This document shows positions 1 to 7,530 of a stretch of 64,000 bases of DNA, piece by piece. The stretch covers positions 81,928 to 145,927 of the forward strand of contig CAJFOZ010000068.1 of assembly GCA_904397895.1 (NCBI GenBank), given 5' to 3'. Numbering within the stretch: the first letter of the stretch is position 1; each line of letters opens with the position of its first letter. Below the pieces are notes generated by a model. That model saw only the letters and a program-made list of their open reading frames with translations, did no database searches and was not told the DNA's origin. Both the position numbers and the translations under genes were made by a program. The DNA comes from an uncultured Clostridia bacterium (GTDB taxonomy: Bacteria > Bacillota > Clostridia > Oscillospirales > Acutalibacteraceae).

Positions 1-384
1 GGATGGTACGGTGCTGCACATAGACAAAATTCGATCGGCCAGGTGGTCCATGTCGATGGGCTTGAGGAAGAAGTAGGAAGCGCCCGAGTTCATGACTTCA
101 TGTTCCAGACGAGGGCTGTCAAAACTGGACATGGTGAGAAATTGCGGTTTTTTGGGAAGCGACTTTTGTCCGGCTGCCTTGATGACGCCGATGGCGTCCA
201 GATGAGGCATGAACACATCCAACAATACCACGTCCGGCTTGGTGGACGAGATGGTGTCCAACACTTTCATGCCATCTTTGGGACAGGTGACTGTGTCGAT
301 CCCATGGTTTTGAAAGACATGGGCACATTCTTGGCCAAATTCAGGTGAATCGTCAGCAAGTAAAACTTTTAATCCTTTTTCCAT
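1..384 (-). CDS. spo0A: Spo0A sporulation master regulator, receiver domain (C-terminal part beyond window)
   Basis: Response regulator that receives phosphate from the sporulation phosphorelay and switches on early sporulation genes. Only the first 128 codons lie in the window; the DNA-binding domain is beyond the left edge. The receiver shows the acidic pair D11-D12, phospho-acceptor D56 in LLDVFMPHLD, and a GASYFFLKP stretch close to the Spo0A signature. The ATG at 384 follows a GGAGGGG ribosome site at about 392-398. The gene lies downstream of spoIVB on the same strand, which is the conserved order in spore formers. I infer Spo0A from the receiver and this neighbour, because the diagnostic C-terminal helix-turn-helix is not visible. 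Confidence 0.9.
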   Translation of the reverse strand, partial: MEKGLKVLLADDSPEFGQECAHVFQNHGIDTVTCPKDGMKVLDTISSTKPDVVLLDVFMPHLDAIGVIKAAGQKSLPKKPQFLTMSSFDSPRLEHEVMNSGASYFFLKPIDMDHLADRILSMCSTVPS

Positions 385-526
385 TTTAAAACCCCTCCGT
401 AGTGCTTTTCTGTGATTCCAAGTTTACCATATAATACCAAATTTAGCAATACCTTCAACGGCACTTTTTTTTGTAAAAAATATAAAAAATTTCCAGTTCG
501 TTTTGGATGGGTGATTTTAAGCACAA

Positions 527-562
527 AAATTGAGCATTTTAATTATTCAAAATGCTCAATTT
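527..562 (-). terminator. Rho-independent terminator after spoIVB
   Basis: A perfect 14-bp inverted repeat (527-540 with 549-562, 8-nt loop) sits between spoIVB and spo0A. Read on the minus strand it ends in a T-rich run. It probably separates the two transcripts. The rest of 400-647 is AT-rich, and I see nothing else in it. Confidence 0.7.
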
Positions 563-647
563 CCAGTCGGTTTTTGTTTTTTGTATGGCTTTTGGTTACA
601 CTAATGAGGAAATATCCATTTCCAATTGATTTCCATGGGATTCCAAG

Positions 648-1865
648 TTAAGCCGCTTCATTTTCCATATCGCATTGTACGCCAGAGGCGGTTTCTAGCA
701 TATTTTCAGCAAAGATCCCGTATCCTCTGGTGGGGTCGTTGACAAATACATGGGTGACGGCCCCCACCAATTGGCCGTTTTGCAGGATGGGGCTGCCGCT
801 CATCCCCTGGACAATGCCGCCGGTTTTTTCCAAAAGTTCCGGATCGGTGATGTGAACGATCATATTTCGAGTGGGGCTGTCCTCGTCGAAATTGATTTTT
901 TCGATTTCAATGTCATACGTTTTGGGTTCTTCCCCCTCGATGGTGGTCATGATCTGGGCCGGGCCGGATTGAACCTGTTGACGCATGGCCACAGGCACCG
1001 GTTCATGCTGGCAGGGGAGAGAATCCAGGACGCCGTACACACCGGTCTCGCCGTTGGTGGCCAGGATCCCCATATCGGATACACTTTTAAAGGTACCGCG
1101 CAGTTCGCCGGGCGCTCCTACTTTGCCGGGTTGGACGCCTCCGATGACAGCCGACACAATCTCGCCAGAACTTAGAGGGAGGATCTCGCCGGTATCCACG
1201 TCGCAGATGGCGTGGCCCAATCCGCCAAATACCTTGGTGTTTGGCTCATAAAAGGTCAAAGTGCCGATGCCGGCTGAACTATCCCGCACCCAGGCGCCAA
1301 GTTTATAACAATCTTCACTGGCCGACTTGACTGGGGTCAAGTCCACGTGGAAGGTCATGTTTTTGCGCTGCAATTCCACATCCAAGGTCTTGCCTTCGCA
1401 GTGCTCGATGATGTCGGAGACGTCCTGGTTGCTGTTTAGTTTTTTGCCGTCGATGGAGATGAGCACATCCCCTTCTTGGATGCCGGCCTCCTTGGCGGGA
1501 TTGATGGAGCCTCCTTCAGCATCCACCGACGACATCCCCACCACCACAACCCCTTGGGTAAACATCTTAATGCCAAAGGGCGTGCCGCAGGGCACCACCA
1601 TGGTTTGTTCCACCACATCCACATTGACCTGCTTGACCGGTAGGACACCCATTAATTTGACGTCCACCTGATAGCTGTCGCCGGCTTTGCGGCCCTGGTC
1701 GTCGATGGACACGGTAGAGATGGGCAGGCCGCTGTTGATGGCGAACCCCTGGCCTTCCACCACGGAGAACTGATCGGGAATGGCAGAACTGACCGTTAAT
1801 GTAAAAGCTAAGACGGCAGCTGCCAGGCCAGAGAAGACACCTGCCACCCATTTTATTTTTTTCAT
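648..1865 (-). CDS. spoIVB: SpoIVB serine peptidase (S55 family)
   Basis: Forespore-made signalling protease that crosses into the intermembrane space and triggers processing of pro-sigma-K in the mother cell. The 405-residue protein has an N-terminal membrane anchor (about residues 8-30), a PDZ domain (about 95-180) and the S55 peptidase domain. The catalytic pair is visible: H218 in GLGHAICD and S356 in GMSGSP. The start at 1865 (MKKIKW) is chosen because AAAGGAAG precedes it and the anchor follows at once; an in-frame ATG 81 bases upstream lacks both. It is next to spo0A, as in Bacillus and Clostridium. Confidence 0.95.
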   Translation of the reverse strand: MKKIKWVAGVFSGLAAAVLAFTLTVSSAIPDQFSVVEGQGFAINSGLPISTVSIDDQGRKAGDSYQVDVKLMGVLPVKQVNVDVVEQTMVVPCGTPFGIKMFTQGVVVVGMSSVDAEGGSINPAKEAGIQEGDVLISIDGKKLNSNQDVSDIIEHCEGKTLDVELQRKNMTFHVDLTPVKSASEDCYKLGAWVRDSSAGIGTLTFYEPNTKVFGGLGHAICDVDTGEILPLSSGEIVSAVIGGVQPGKVGAPGELRGTFKSVSDMGILATNGETGVYGVLDSLPCQHEPVPVAMRQQVQSGPAQIMTTIEGEEPKTYDIEIEKINFDEDSPTRNMIVHITDPELLEKTGGIVQGMSGSPILQNGQLVGAVTHVFVNDPTRGYGIFAENMLETASGVQCDMENEAA

Positions 1866-2164
1866 GATACCCACACTTCCTTTATAATCATTACGTCTGA
1901 ACAGGCTCGTTTTTTGAAATAAAGTCTGGACGCTATAAAAATACACATAGACCTATCGCCTTACTACTTTTCCACCGGCGGGATCGATTATCAGAGGCAA
2001 ATATCCTTATTCGCGGAGGTTTCTGGACGCTGGGATTTTGCCATCCCTTGTGGTTCCATCATCATAAAACAGCACAATGCGCAAATTTTTATAGATCAGG
2101 TCATCTCATGAAAAAAGCTTCCCATGGGTTGGAGCAAAAGGAAACAATCCGATCCCAAACAAAA

Positions 2165-2203
2165 AAGCGGCATCCCATTGATTGGTCAAATGGGATGCCG
2201 CTT
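2165..2203 (-). terminator. Strong leftward terminator
   Basis: A perfect 15-bp stem (2165-2179 with 2189-2203, 9-nt loop) is followed on the minus strand by six T residues. It lies about 280 bases past the spoIID stop, so the spoIID transcript probably has a long 3' tail that includes the DnaA-box-like cluster. Confidence 0.8.
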
Positions 2204-2329
2204 CCAGATGAGCTGAATCGGATAGAAACATTTGCCATGGTAGATATATGCAAAACAAAATTTAAAAATGATAGGTTGAGTTTACATAATTTTTTTGAAT
2301 GAGAAGGGACATCCTAAGAATTCTCAACA

Positions 2330-2414
2330 TATTCCACAGGGTTTTCCACAATGGAGCCCGCAAATAACGGTGAAAAACCAAGTTTTGTGGAAAACCCTGG
2401 CGAGGATTTCCACA
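2330..2414. promoter_or_regulatory. Cluster of DnaA-box-like 9-mers with a 15-bp inverted repeat
   Basis: Four near-matches to the relaxed DnaA box TTWTNCACA occur in 85 bases: TATTCCACA at 2330, TTTTCCACA at 2342, its reverse complement at 2386-2394, and ATTTCCACA at 2406. Two are embedded in a perfect 15-bp inverted repeat (2337-2351 with 2385-2399, 33-base loop). Only two match the relaxed consensus exactly. Binding by DnaA is inference; the repeat could also fold in the 3' untranslated RNA of spoIID. Confidence 0.4.
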
Positions 2415-2479
2415 ATCCCCTTTTAGTTACCAATCTATATGGTAAAAAATGTGTATCCATTTTTATTGTGCCTTTTATC

Positions 2480-3487
2480 CTAAAGGGTCTCACTGTATCC
2501 AGGAGCGGTGACAATTTCTACATTCTGATAGTAATGGCGGATGATATCCTGCCACTTGGAACCTTGACGCGCCATATAGTCGGCGCCATACTGGCTCAGT
2601 CCGACGCCGTGGCCGTATCCGTGGACGGTGACGGTAAAGACGTTGTCGGCTAGGGAAAGGCTGAAATTGGCCGATCGAAGTCCCAAAGCCGTGCGCAAGT
2701 CCCGTCCGGATACGGTCTGATCCCCCACTGGGATGGATACCACCGTACCGGCGGCGCTGAGCTGCGGCTGGCCAAACCAAGTGGCGGGATCCTCTCCCAA
2801 GGTCACGTTGGAGAAGGATGCGGCCAGTTTTTGTTTCATCTCGTCGGTGGTGAAGGTGGAGGCGGTTTCGTATTGGGGGGCCAAAGTATCGCCGGGGCTG
2901 TCGGTGGACTGAAGATAAGGGACGTCGTTGCCCCAATACACTTGAGCGGTCTCGGTAGTGCCTCCCGACATGGCGTGGTAGACGGCCAGGACTGGTTCCC
3001 CTTGGTATACAATAAGTTTCCCCAGGACCTCATCCACAGCCGATTCGATGCGGGACCAAGAGGCGTCGAATTGATTGCCCCATTGTTCTTTGGCTTGTTC
3101 TTTTGGGAAATACCCTTCCTTTTGGGCGATGTCGACCGCAAAATCCGCCCCTTTGAGCGCTTCGTCCGGAGTGGCTTCCTGTTGGGCGCGGCGGCGGTAA
3201 GCGTATGTATAGGAAGCGGCGGCCTGTGCCTTAAGGGCTTCGGAATGGAAGGAGGGCGGCATCTCGCTTGCCACCGCTCCCAATAAGTAGTCCCGGGCCG
3301 ACACGGTTAGAACCTCGCCGGTGGATTGGTCCAACAGATCAAAGGTATCGTTGCTATTTGTATTTTGGATCCCGGAGGAATCCGACCCATAGGACTTGGG
3401 AGTGAATCCCTCCCCCAAGCAAGCCAAGATGGGAGCAAACAACAAAAAGAAAAACAATAATACAGCGGCTCCAACATACTTTTTCAT
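2480..3487 (-). CDS. spoIID: SpoIID peptidoglycan lytic transglycosylase
   Basis: Mother-cell membrane enzyme that cleaves glycan strands and, with SpoIIM and SpoIIP, drives engulfment of the forespore. The 335-residue protein has an N-terminal transmembrane anchor (about 4-24), the SpoIID domain from about residue 50 (YLLGAVASEMPPSF, then an ALKAQAAASYTYA helix), and the conserved C-terminal GYGHGVGLSQYGA segment. The start at 3487 follows GGAGGATG; a longer frame adds ten residues with no ribosome site. Neither spoIIM nor spoIIP is in the window. Confidence 0.93.
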   Translation of the reverse strand: MKKYVGAAVLLFFFLLFAPILACLGEGFTPKSYGSDSSGIQNTNSNDTFDLLDQSTGEVLTVSARDYLLGAVASEMPPSFHSEALKAQAAASYTYAYRRRAQQEATPDEALKGADFAVDIAQKEGYFPKEQAKEQWGNQFDASWSRIESAVDEVLGKLIVYQGEPVLAVYHAMSGGTTETAQVYWGNDVPYLQSTDSPGDTLAPQYETASTFTTDEMKQKLAASFSNVTLGEDPATWFGQPQLSAAGTVVSIPVGDQTVSGRDLRTALGLRSANFSLSLADNVFTVTVHGYGHGVGLSQYGADYMARQGSKWQDIIRHYYQNVEIVTAPGYSETL

Positions 3488-3589
3488 ACAGACATCCTCC
3501 TTCTCGAAGAAAAGCATTGAATTTTTTATTTTGTCAACTTGCAGAATGAACCGATCACCCTATTGCGACAATCCCAGGAGGCAATCGGC

Positions 3590-3618
3590 TTGACAAGGTG
3601 GATTAGATGGGATAAAAT
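3590..3618 (+). promoter_or_regulatory. Sigma-A promoter of citrate synthase
   Basis: TTGACA at 3590-3595, 17-bp spacer, TAAAAT at 3613-3618: a full -35 and a 5/6 -10. It points to the citrate synthase and gives a leader of roughly 80-130 bases. Confidence 0.8.
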
Positions 3619-3653
3619 AGAAAAAGATACTTTTGTGAAATGTGATATGGCAG

Positions 3654-3692
3654 TTTAAAATGCAGGATAAAATATTTTTCTTGCATTTTAAA
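3654..3692 (+). promoter_or_regulatory. Leader hairpin before citrate synthase
   Basis: An 11-bp perfect inverted repeat (3654-3664 with 3682-3692, 17-nt loop) ends next to the AAAAGGAG ribosome site at 3690-3697. It may affect translation of the longer protein form that would start at 3704. AT-rich and short, so only a suggestion. Confidence 0.4.
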
Positions 3693-3757
3693 AGGAGAAG
3701 CCGATGGGTTCTTGTCCTGTTTTCCGGCTCTCCCAGCCTTTGAAGGAGGATGGCTCT

Positions 3758-5128
3758 ATGTGCCCTTACGAGAAAGAAAATCTATCCATGAGCACCCTTA
3801 AAGATTTATGCGATGAATTCCAAAAAAATAACCATATTGACTCTTCCTTTTATCGTCAGTTTCGGGTCAAACGTGGCCTGCGCAATGCCGATGGCTCCGG
3901 CGTCATGGCCGGCCTGACCCGTATTTGCAATGTCCACGGATACGTCATCTCCGATGGGGAGAAGCAGCCGGCCGAAGGAAAGCTGCAATATAGAGGGATC
4001 GATCTGCGGACGTTAGTGGACAGCTGCGTCCAGGAAAATCGGTTTGGTTTTGAAGAAGTGGCTTGGCTCCTGTTGTTCGGCAAGCTGCCTACACGCGGCC
4101 AATTGGAACGCTTCAGCAACCTTTTGGCCCATTGCCGGGAATTGCCGGAGTACTTTGTAGAGGATATGATCATTAAAGCGCCGTCCCCCAACATTATGAA
4201 CAAGCTGGCCCGGTCGGTGCTGGCCCTTTATTCCTACGATAATAACCCGGAGGATACCTCTTTGGAGAACCTGATGCGCCAATCCATCCATCTGATTGCC
4301 CAGATGCCCTCCATTATGGTCAACGCCTACCAGGTCAAACGCCGCCATTACGATAAGGAAACCATGTATTTCCATCCCATTGATTTAAGCCAAAGCATCG
4401 CCGAATCCATCTTGGGGGCTTTGCGCATCGATAAGAAATTCACACCCGAAGAAGCTCATCTGCTAGACATCTGCCTTATGCTCCATGCGGAACACGGCGG
4501 CGGCAACAACTCCACCTTTACCGCCCGTACGGTTTCCTCGTCGGGAACCGATACCTATTCGGCCATCGCCGCAGCCATCGGATCCTTGAAAGGCCCCCGT
4601 CACGGCGGCGCCAATATCAAGGTCAACGAGATGCTGGGCTATATTAAGGAAGGCGTCAAGGATTGGAAGGACGACGACGAAATCGCCGCTTTCCTGGAGA
4701 AACTGATGAACAAGGAAGCCGGCGACCGTTCGGGGCTGATCTACGGGATGGGCCATGCGGTATACACCTTGTCTGATCCCCGGGCCGTCATCCTCAAGGC
4801 CAACGCCAAACGTCTGGCGGAGCAGAAGGGGTTGGGTGCCGACTTTGCCCTGTTGGATGCCGTGGAACGTCTGACTCCCCAGGTGCTTGCCAAGGTCAAG
4901 GGCATCGACAAAACGGTATGCGCCAATGTGGATCTGTATTCAGGGCTTGTGTATCGTATTTTGGACATCCCAACCGATTTGTTCACCCCTTTGTTTGCCA
5001 TTGCGCGCACACCCGGATGGTGTGCCCATCGCATCGAGGAGCTGACCACAGGCAATCGGATCATCCGCCCGGCCTATCGGGCGGTGCTGGAGGAACAAAC
5101 CTATGTGCCTCTCAACGAGCGCCAATAA
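3758..5128 (+). CDS. Citrate synthase (citrate/2-methylcitrate synthase type)
   Basis: Condenses oxaloacetate with acetyl-CoA to citrate, feeding the 2-oxoglutarate branch used for glutamate synthesis in anaerobes. The catalytic triad is present: H246 in MLHAEHGGGN, H333 in GMGHAVY and D392 in NVDLYSG. The ATG at 3758 follows a perfect AAGGAGG and is preferred (456 residues). An in-frame ATG at 3704 with AAAAGGAG would add 18 residues, so two start sites may be used. It has its own promoter and terminator and stands alone between the sporulation genes and the dcw cluster. Si-type versus Re-type is clear (Si), but specificity for citrate against methylcitrate is not. Confidence 0.92.
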   Translation: MCPYEKENLSMSTLKDLCDEFQKNNHIDSSFYRQFRVKRGLRNADGSGVMAGLTRICNVHGYVISDGEKQPAEGKLQYRGIDLRTLVDSCVQENRFGFEEVAWLLLFGKLPTRGQLERFSNLLAHCRELPEYFVEDMIIKAPSPNIMNKLARSVLALYSYDNNPEDTSLENLMRQSIHLIAQMPSIMVNAYQVKRRHYDKETMYFHPIDLSQSIAESILGALRIDKKFTPEEAHLLDICLMLHAEHGGGNNSTFTARTVSSSGTDTYSAIAAAIGSLKGPRHGGANIKVNEMLGYIKEGVKDWKDDDEIAAFLEKLMNKEAGDRSGLIYGMGHAVYTLSDPRAVILKANAKRLAEQKGLGADFALLDAVERLTPQVLAKVKGIDKTVCANVDLYSGLVYRILDIPTDLFTPLFAIARTPGWCAHRIEELTTGNRIIRPAYRAVLEEQTYVPLNERQ

Positions 5129-5154
5129 TTTGAGTGATATCTTTTGAATTTAGG

Positions 5155-5189
5155 AAAGAGTCTCATATTTTGGATGAGGCTCTTTTTTT
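5155..5189 (+). terminator. Terminator of citrate synthase
   Basis: Twelve-base arms with one mismatch (5155-5166 and 5174-5185, 7-nt loop) run into a stretch of seven T. A classical intrinsic terminator 27 bases after the stop codon. Confidence 0.85.
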
Positions 5190-5432
5190 GTGCAACAGGG
5201 CTAGGAAAGAAAAATTTATCCGGTGAAAATAAATCACATAAAAATTGATGAAATGGGGGAAGCCCTTTTTGAAAAAACGGCCTAAGATGGAAATTCAGCT
5301 TCAGGCAAAAAATAGGAGTAAAGATCTCGCCATTTGGCACCACCGCTGTTTATTTGGAATAAATGACAAAAAACACCTGGGTAAAAGCCGGGATTTATCT
5401 GCGAAAAAGACGAAATGAACCTTTGTTTTGTC
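5190..5432. other. Spacer between citrate synthase and the dcw promoter
   Basis: About 240 AT-rich bases between the terminator and the mraZ promoter. Small frames on the minus strand have no ribosome site and cross the terminator. I see no gene or RNA in it. Confidence 0.5.
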
Positions 5433-5461
5433 TTGCAATTGCTGGAAATTAAGGTTATAAT
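5433..5461 (+). promoter_or_regulatory. Sigma-A promoter of the dcw cluster
   Basis: TTGCAA at 5433-5438, 17-bp spacer and a perfect TATAAT at 5456-5461. The predicted start of transcription, about 5468, falls just before the MraZ repeats, so MraZ bound there would block early elongation or promoter clearance. Confidence 0.85.
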
Positions 5462-5471
5462 AAAACTCATG

Positions 5472-5496
5472 TGGAGGTAGGTGGTGAATTCTGGTG
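5472..5496 (+). promoter_or_regulatory. MraZ operator: three TGGWG repeats at 10-bp steps
   Basis: TGGAG at 5472, TGGTG at 5482 and TGGTG at 5492 are spaced exactly one helical turn apart, just downstream of the promoter and ahead of mraZ. In E. coli MraZ binds TGGGN repeats with 5-nt spacers in its own promoter, so autoregulation here is well supported by analogy. Confidence 0.75.
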
Positions 5497-5531
5497 AATT
5501 CATAAGCCTTTTCACAAATGGAGTGGTTGTT

Positions 5532-5951
5532 ATGTTGATCGGCCGTTTTCAACATAATATGGATGACAAAGGCCGCGTATTTGTGCCGGCCAAGCTCAGG
5601 GAAGGGCTGGGCCTATCTTTTTATGTCACAGTGGGCTTAGACAACTGCCTTTTCCTCTACTCCATTGAAGAATGGAAGAAGCAGGAAGATAAAATTTGCA
5701 GCTTGCCCATGGCGGAATCCCGCAAACTGCAACGCTTTTTCTTTTCCAATGCCATGCTTTTGGAGCCGGATAAACAGGGGAGGGTACTGATCCCTCAGTA
5801 TCTGCGCACCTACGCAAAGCTGGAAGGGGAGGCGTTGATCCTAGGCGTGGGACGACGGGCGGAAATCTGGAATCCCTCCCGTTTTGAAGCCTTGGAGCAG
5901 GAAATGACAGCCGAAGCGGCGGCCAGTGAAATGGAGAAACTGGGCTTTTAA
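5532..5951 (+). CDS. mraZ: MraZ transcriptional regulator
   Basis: DNA-binding protein of the AbrB-like double-fold type that represses the dcw cluster and, in E. coli, opposes the neighbouring RsmH. The 139-residue protein begins MLIGRFQHNMDDKGRV and carries the two MraZ half-repeats, each with a DxxGRV-like core (DDKGRVFVPAKLR near residue 10, DKQGRVLIPQYLR near 83). The start at 5532 has GGAG 8 bases upstream; a longer frame begins inside the operator repeats and is unlikely. First gene of the cluster. Confidence 0.95.
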   Translation: MLIGRFQHNMDDKGRVFVPAKLREGLGLSFYVTVGLDNCLFLYSIEEWKKQEDKICSLPMAESRKLQRFFFSNAMLLEPDKQGRVLIPQYLRTYAKLEGEALILGVGRRAEIWNPSRFEALEQEMTAEAAASEMEKLGF

Positions 5952-5974
5952 CGCCTAGGATGGAGGAAGCAAAC

Positions 5975-6910
5975 ATGGAATTCCATCATCAGCCGGTGCT
6001 GCTGCAAGAGGTATTGGAAGCGTTACAGGTCCGTGAAGACGGCATTTATGTGGATGGTACGGCGGGAGGCGGCTCCCATTCAGAGGCCATCGCCAGCCGC
6101 TTGACCACCGGACGTTTGATCGCCTTGGATCGGGATCCTGACGCCATTGAGGCGGCGTCCAGGAAGCTGGAACCCTATCCTCAAGCCCAGGTGGTGAGGG
6201 CCAATTTTGACCAGATGGATACGGTGCTCCAATCCTTGGGGATCGACGGGGCCGACGGCATCCTGATGGATTTGGGGGTCTCATCCCACCAATTGGATAC
6301 GCCTGAAAGAGGGTTTTCCTATCACAATGACGCTCCCTTGGATATGCGCATGAGCCAGGAAGGAAGATCGGCAAAAGATCTTGTCAACGAGCTGGAGGCC
6401 GATGAACTTACCAGGATCTTTTTTGATTATGGGGAAGAGCGGTATGCCCGCGCCGTAGCCCGAGCCATTGTCAAGGCGCGGAAAGAAGCGCCTATCGAAA
6501 CGACCCTTCAGCTGGCGGATATTATCAAATACGCCATGCCTCCCGCAGCCCGTCGAGAGCAGGGGCATCCGGCCCGAAGATGCTTTCAGGCGCTGCGCAT
6601 CGCAGTCAATGGGGAGCTGGATCATCTGGAACAGGGGCTCATCCACGCTTTTTCTTGTTTAAAGGAGGGTGGGCGAATGGCGATCATCACCTTCCATTCG
6701 CTGGAGGACCGCATGGTCAAACGTCAATTTGCCAAATGGGCAAAGGGTTGCATTTGTCCACCGGATTTCCCGGTGTGCGTGTGCGGCCATAAGCCAGAGG
6801 CCACTCTGGTATGGCGCAAGGCGGTGGAAGCTTCTCCGGAAGAGCTGGAACGGAATCCACGCAGCCGCAGCGCAAAACTACGGGCTATTGTAAAGAACCA
6901 AAGCCAATAA
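5975..6910 (+). CDS. rsmH: 16S rRNA (cytosine1402-N4)-methyltransferase RsmH
   Basis: Methylates N4 of C1402 in the 16S rRNA decoding site using S-adenosylmethionine. The 311-residue length is normal for the family. Seen: N-terminal HHQPVLLQEV, SAM-binding GTAGGGSHSEAI, the LDRDPDAI acidic loop, DLGVSSHQLD and the conserved FHSLEDRMVK block. The start at 5975 follows GGAGGAAG; an ATG 15 bases earlier lies inside that ribosome site. It follows mraZ after 23 bases, the usual pairing. Confidence 0.96.
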   Translation: MEFHHQPVLLQEVLEALQVREDGIYVDGTAGGGSHSEAIASRLTTGRLIALDRDPDAIEAASRKLEPYPQAQVVRANFDQMDTVLQSLGIDGADGILMDLGVSSHQLDTPERGFSYHNDAPLDMRMSQEGRSAKDLVNELEADELTRIFFDYGEERYARAVARAIVKARKEAPIETTLQLADIIKYAMPPAARREQGHPARRCFQALRIAVNGELDHLEQGLIHAFSCLKEGGRMAIITFHSLEDRMVKRQFAKWAKGCICPPDFPVCVCGHKPEATLVWRKAVEASPEELERNPRSRSAKLRAIVKNQSQ

Positions 6911-6959
6911 AACCTCTCTGGGGTTTTAAATGATAAACTGAAAGGAGTGCTCCTAGCGC

Positions 6960-7439
6960 ATGCAACAGTTTCAATCCAGTGAAGCGTATGACCTTTCTCT
7001 TTTTGAACCGCATGAAGAAAAAAAACAACGGAAAGTGCAAAAGCGCCAGGAGAAAAAGCCGAAAAAGGCTACGGCGCTGCAAGGATACCTTCGGGGCCTG
7101 GCCGTCATGTTGGCAATCGGCGCCGCCCTTTCGATAGTAGGGTATATGGTATTCTGTAAGATGCAGCTTTCGGAGTTGGGGGATCAGGTCACCAAGGCAA
7201 CGGCTGCCTTGGAAGAGGCCCAGAGCGAACAAGTTCGTCTCCAGGCCGCTTTGGAGGAAAAGATGGCTACCCGCAACATTGAATCGTATGCCCAAGCCTT
7301 GGGCATGGTTCGGATGGAAGCCTATCAAGCGGAATACATCACGATGCACAGCGAGGATAAGGTTGAAGTACCGGAAGAGCCGGAATCAAAAAATGCCTTC
7401 CAAAAGCTTTTGGATCAGATCGGCCAGTGGCTATCATAA
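6960..7439 (+). CDS. ftsL: FtsL-type cell-division protein
   Basis: Bitopic division protein expected to form the FtsL-DivIC-FtsQ complex that activates septal wall synthesis. A highly charged cytoplasmic N-terminus (Lys-rich, about 20-38) precedes one transmembrane helix (about 46-66) and an outside coiled-coil (about 70-100). Sequence is poorly conserved in this family; identification rests on topology, size (159 residues) and position between rsmH and the PBP gene. AAAGGAG precedes the ATG. Confidence 0.75.
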   Translation: MQQFQSSEAYDLSLFEPHEEKKQRKVQKRQEKKPKKATALQGYLRGLAVMLAIGAALSIVGYMVFCKMQLSELGDQVTKATAALEEAQSEQVRLQAALEEKMATRNIESYAQALGMVRMEAYQAEYITMHSEDKVEVPEEPESKNAFQKLLDQIGQWLS

Positions 7440-7477
7440 ACAAAGCAGCTTTTCCATAAGTATTACAGACTTGACAC

Positions 7478-7515
7478 AATGAGAGTTAAGAGATGATCTT
7501 GGCTCTCATTTTTTA
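7478..7515 (+). terminator. Possible attenuator between ftsL and spoVD
   Basis: Eight-base arms AATGAGAG (7478-7485) and CTCTCATT (7503-7510) followed by five T. It ends just before the spoVD ribosome site and may reduce read-through into the PBP gene. The 17-nt loop makes it moderate. Confidence 0.5.
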
Positions 7516-7530
7516 GAAAGGAGGGGGCGC

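Larger units (their letters stand above)
1866..2479. other. Intergenic region between spoIVB and spoIID
   Basis: About 610 bases without a convincing gene. It holds the presumed spoIVB promoter (not resolved), a strong leftward terminator at 2165-2203, and a group of TTTTCCACA-like motifs with a long inverted repeat at 2330-2414. An 84-codon plus-strand frame (2048-2302) runs straight through the terminator stem and resembles nothing, so I do not call it. Confidence 0.6.

Noticed and set aside
43..348. A 101-codon plus-strand frame opposite spo0A
   Set aside because: It is the complement of the well-supported Spo0A receiver and resembles no protein.
412..651. A 79-codon plus-strand frame upstream of the spoIVB end
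   Set aside because: It runs through the terminator stem at 527-562, has AT-rich unusual composition and no ribosome site.
2048..2302. An 84-codon plus-strand frame between spoIVB and spoIID
   Set aside because: It crosses the strong terminator at 2165-2203 and has no recognisable features.
6908..6926. Short AAAACC/GGTTTT hairpin between rsmH and ftsL
   Set aside because: Only six base pairs and no T run; too weak for a terminator.
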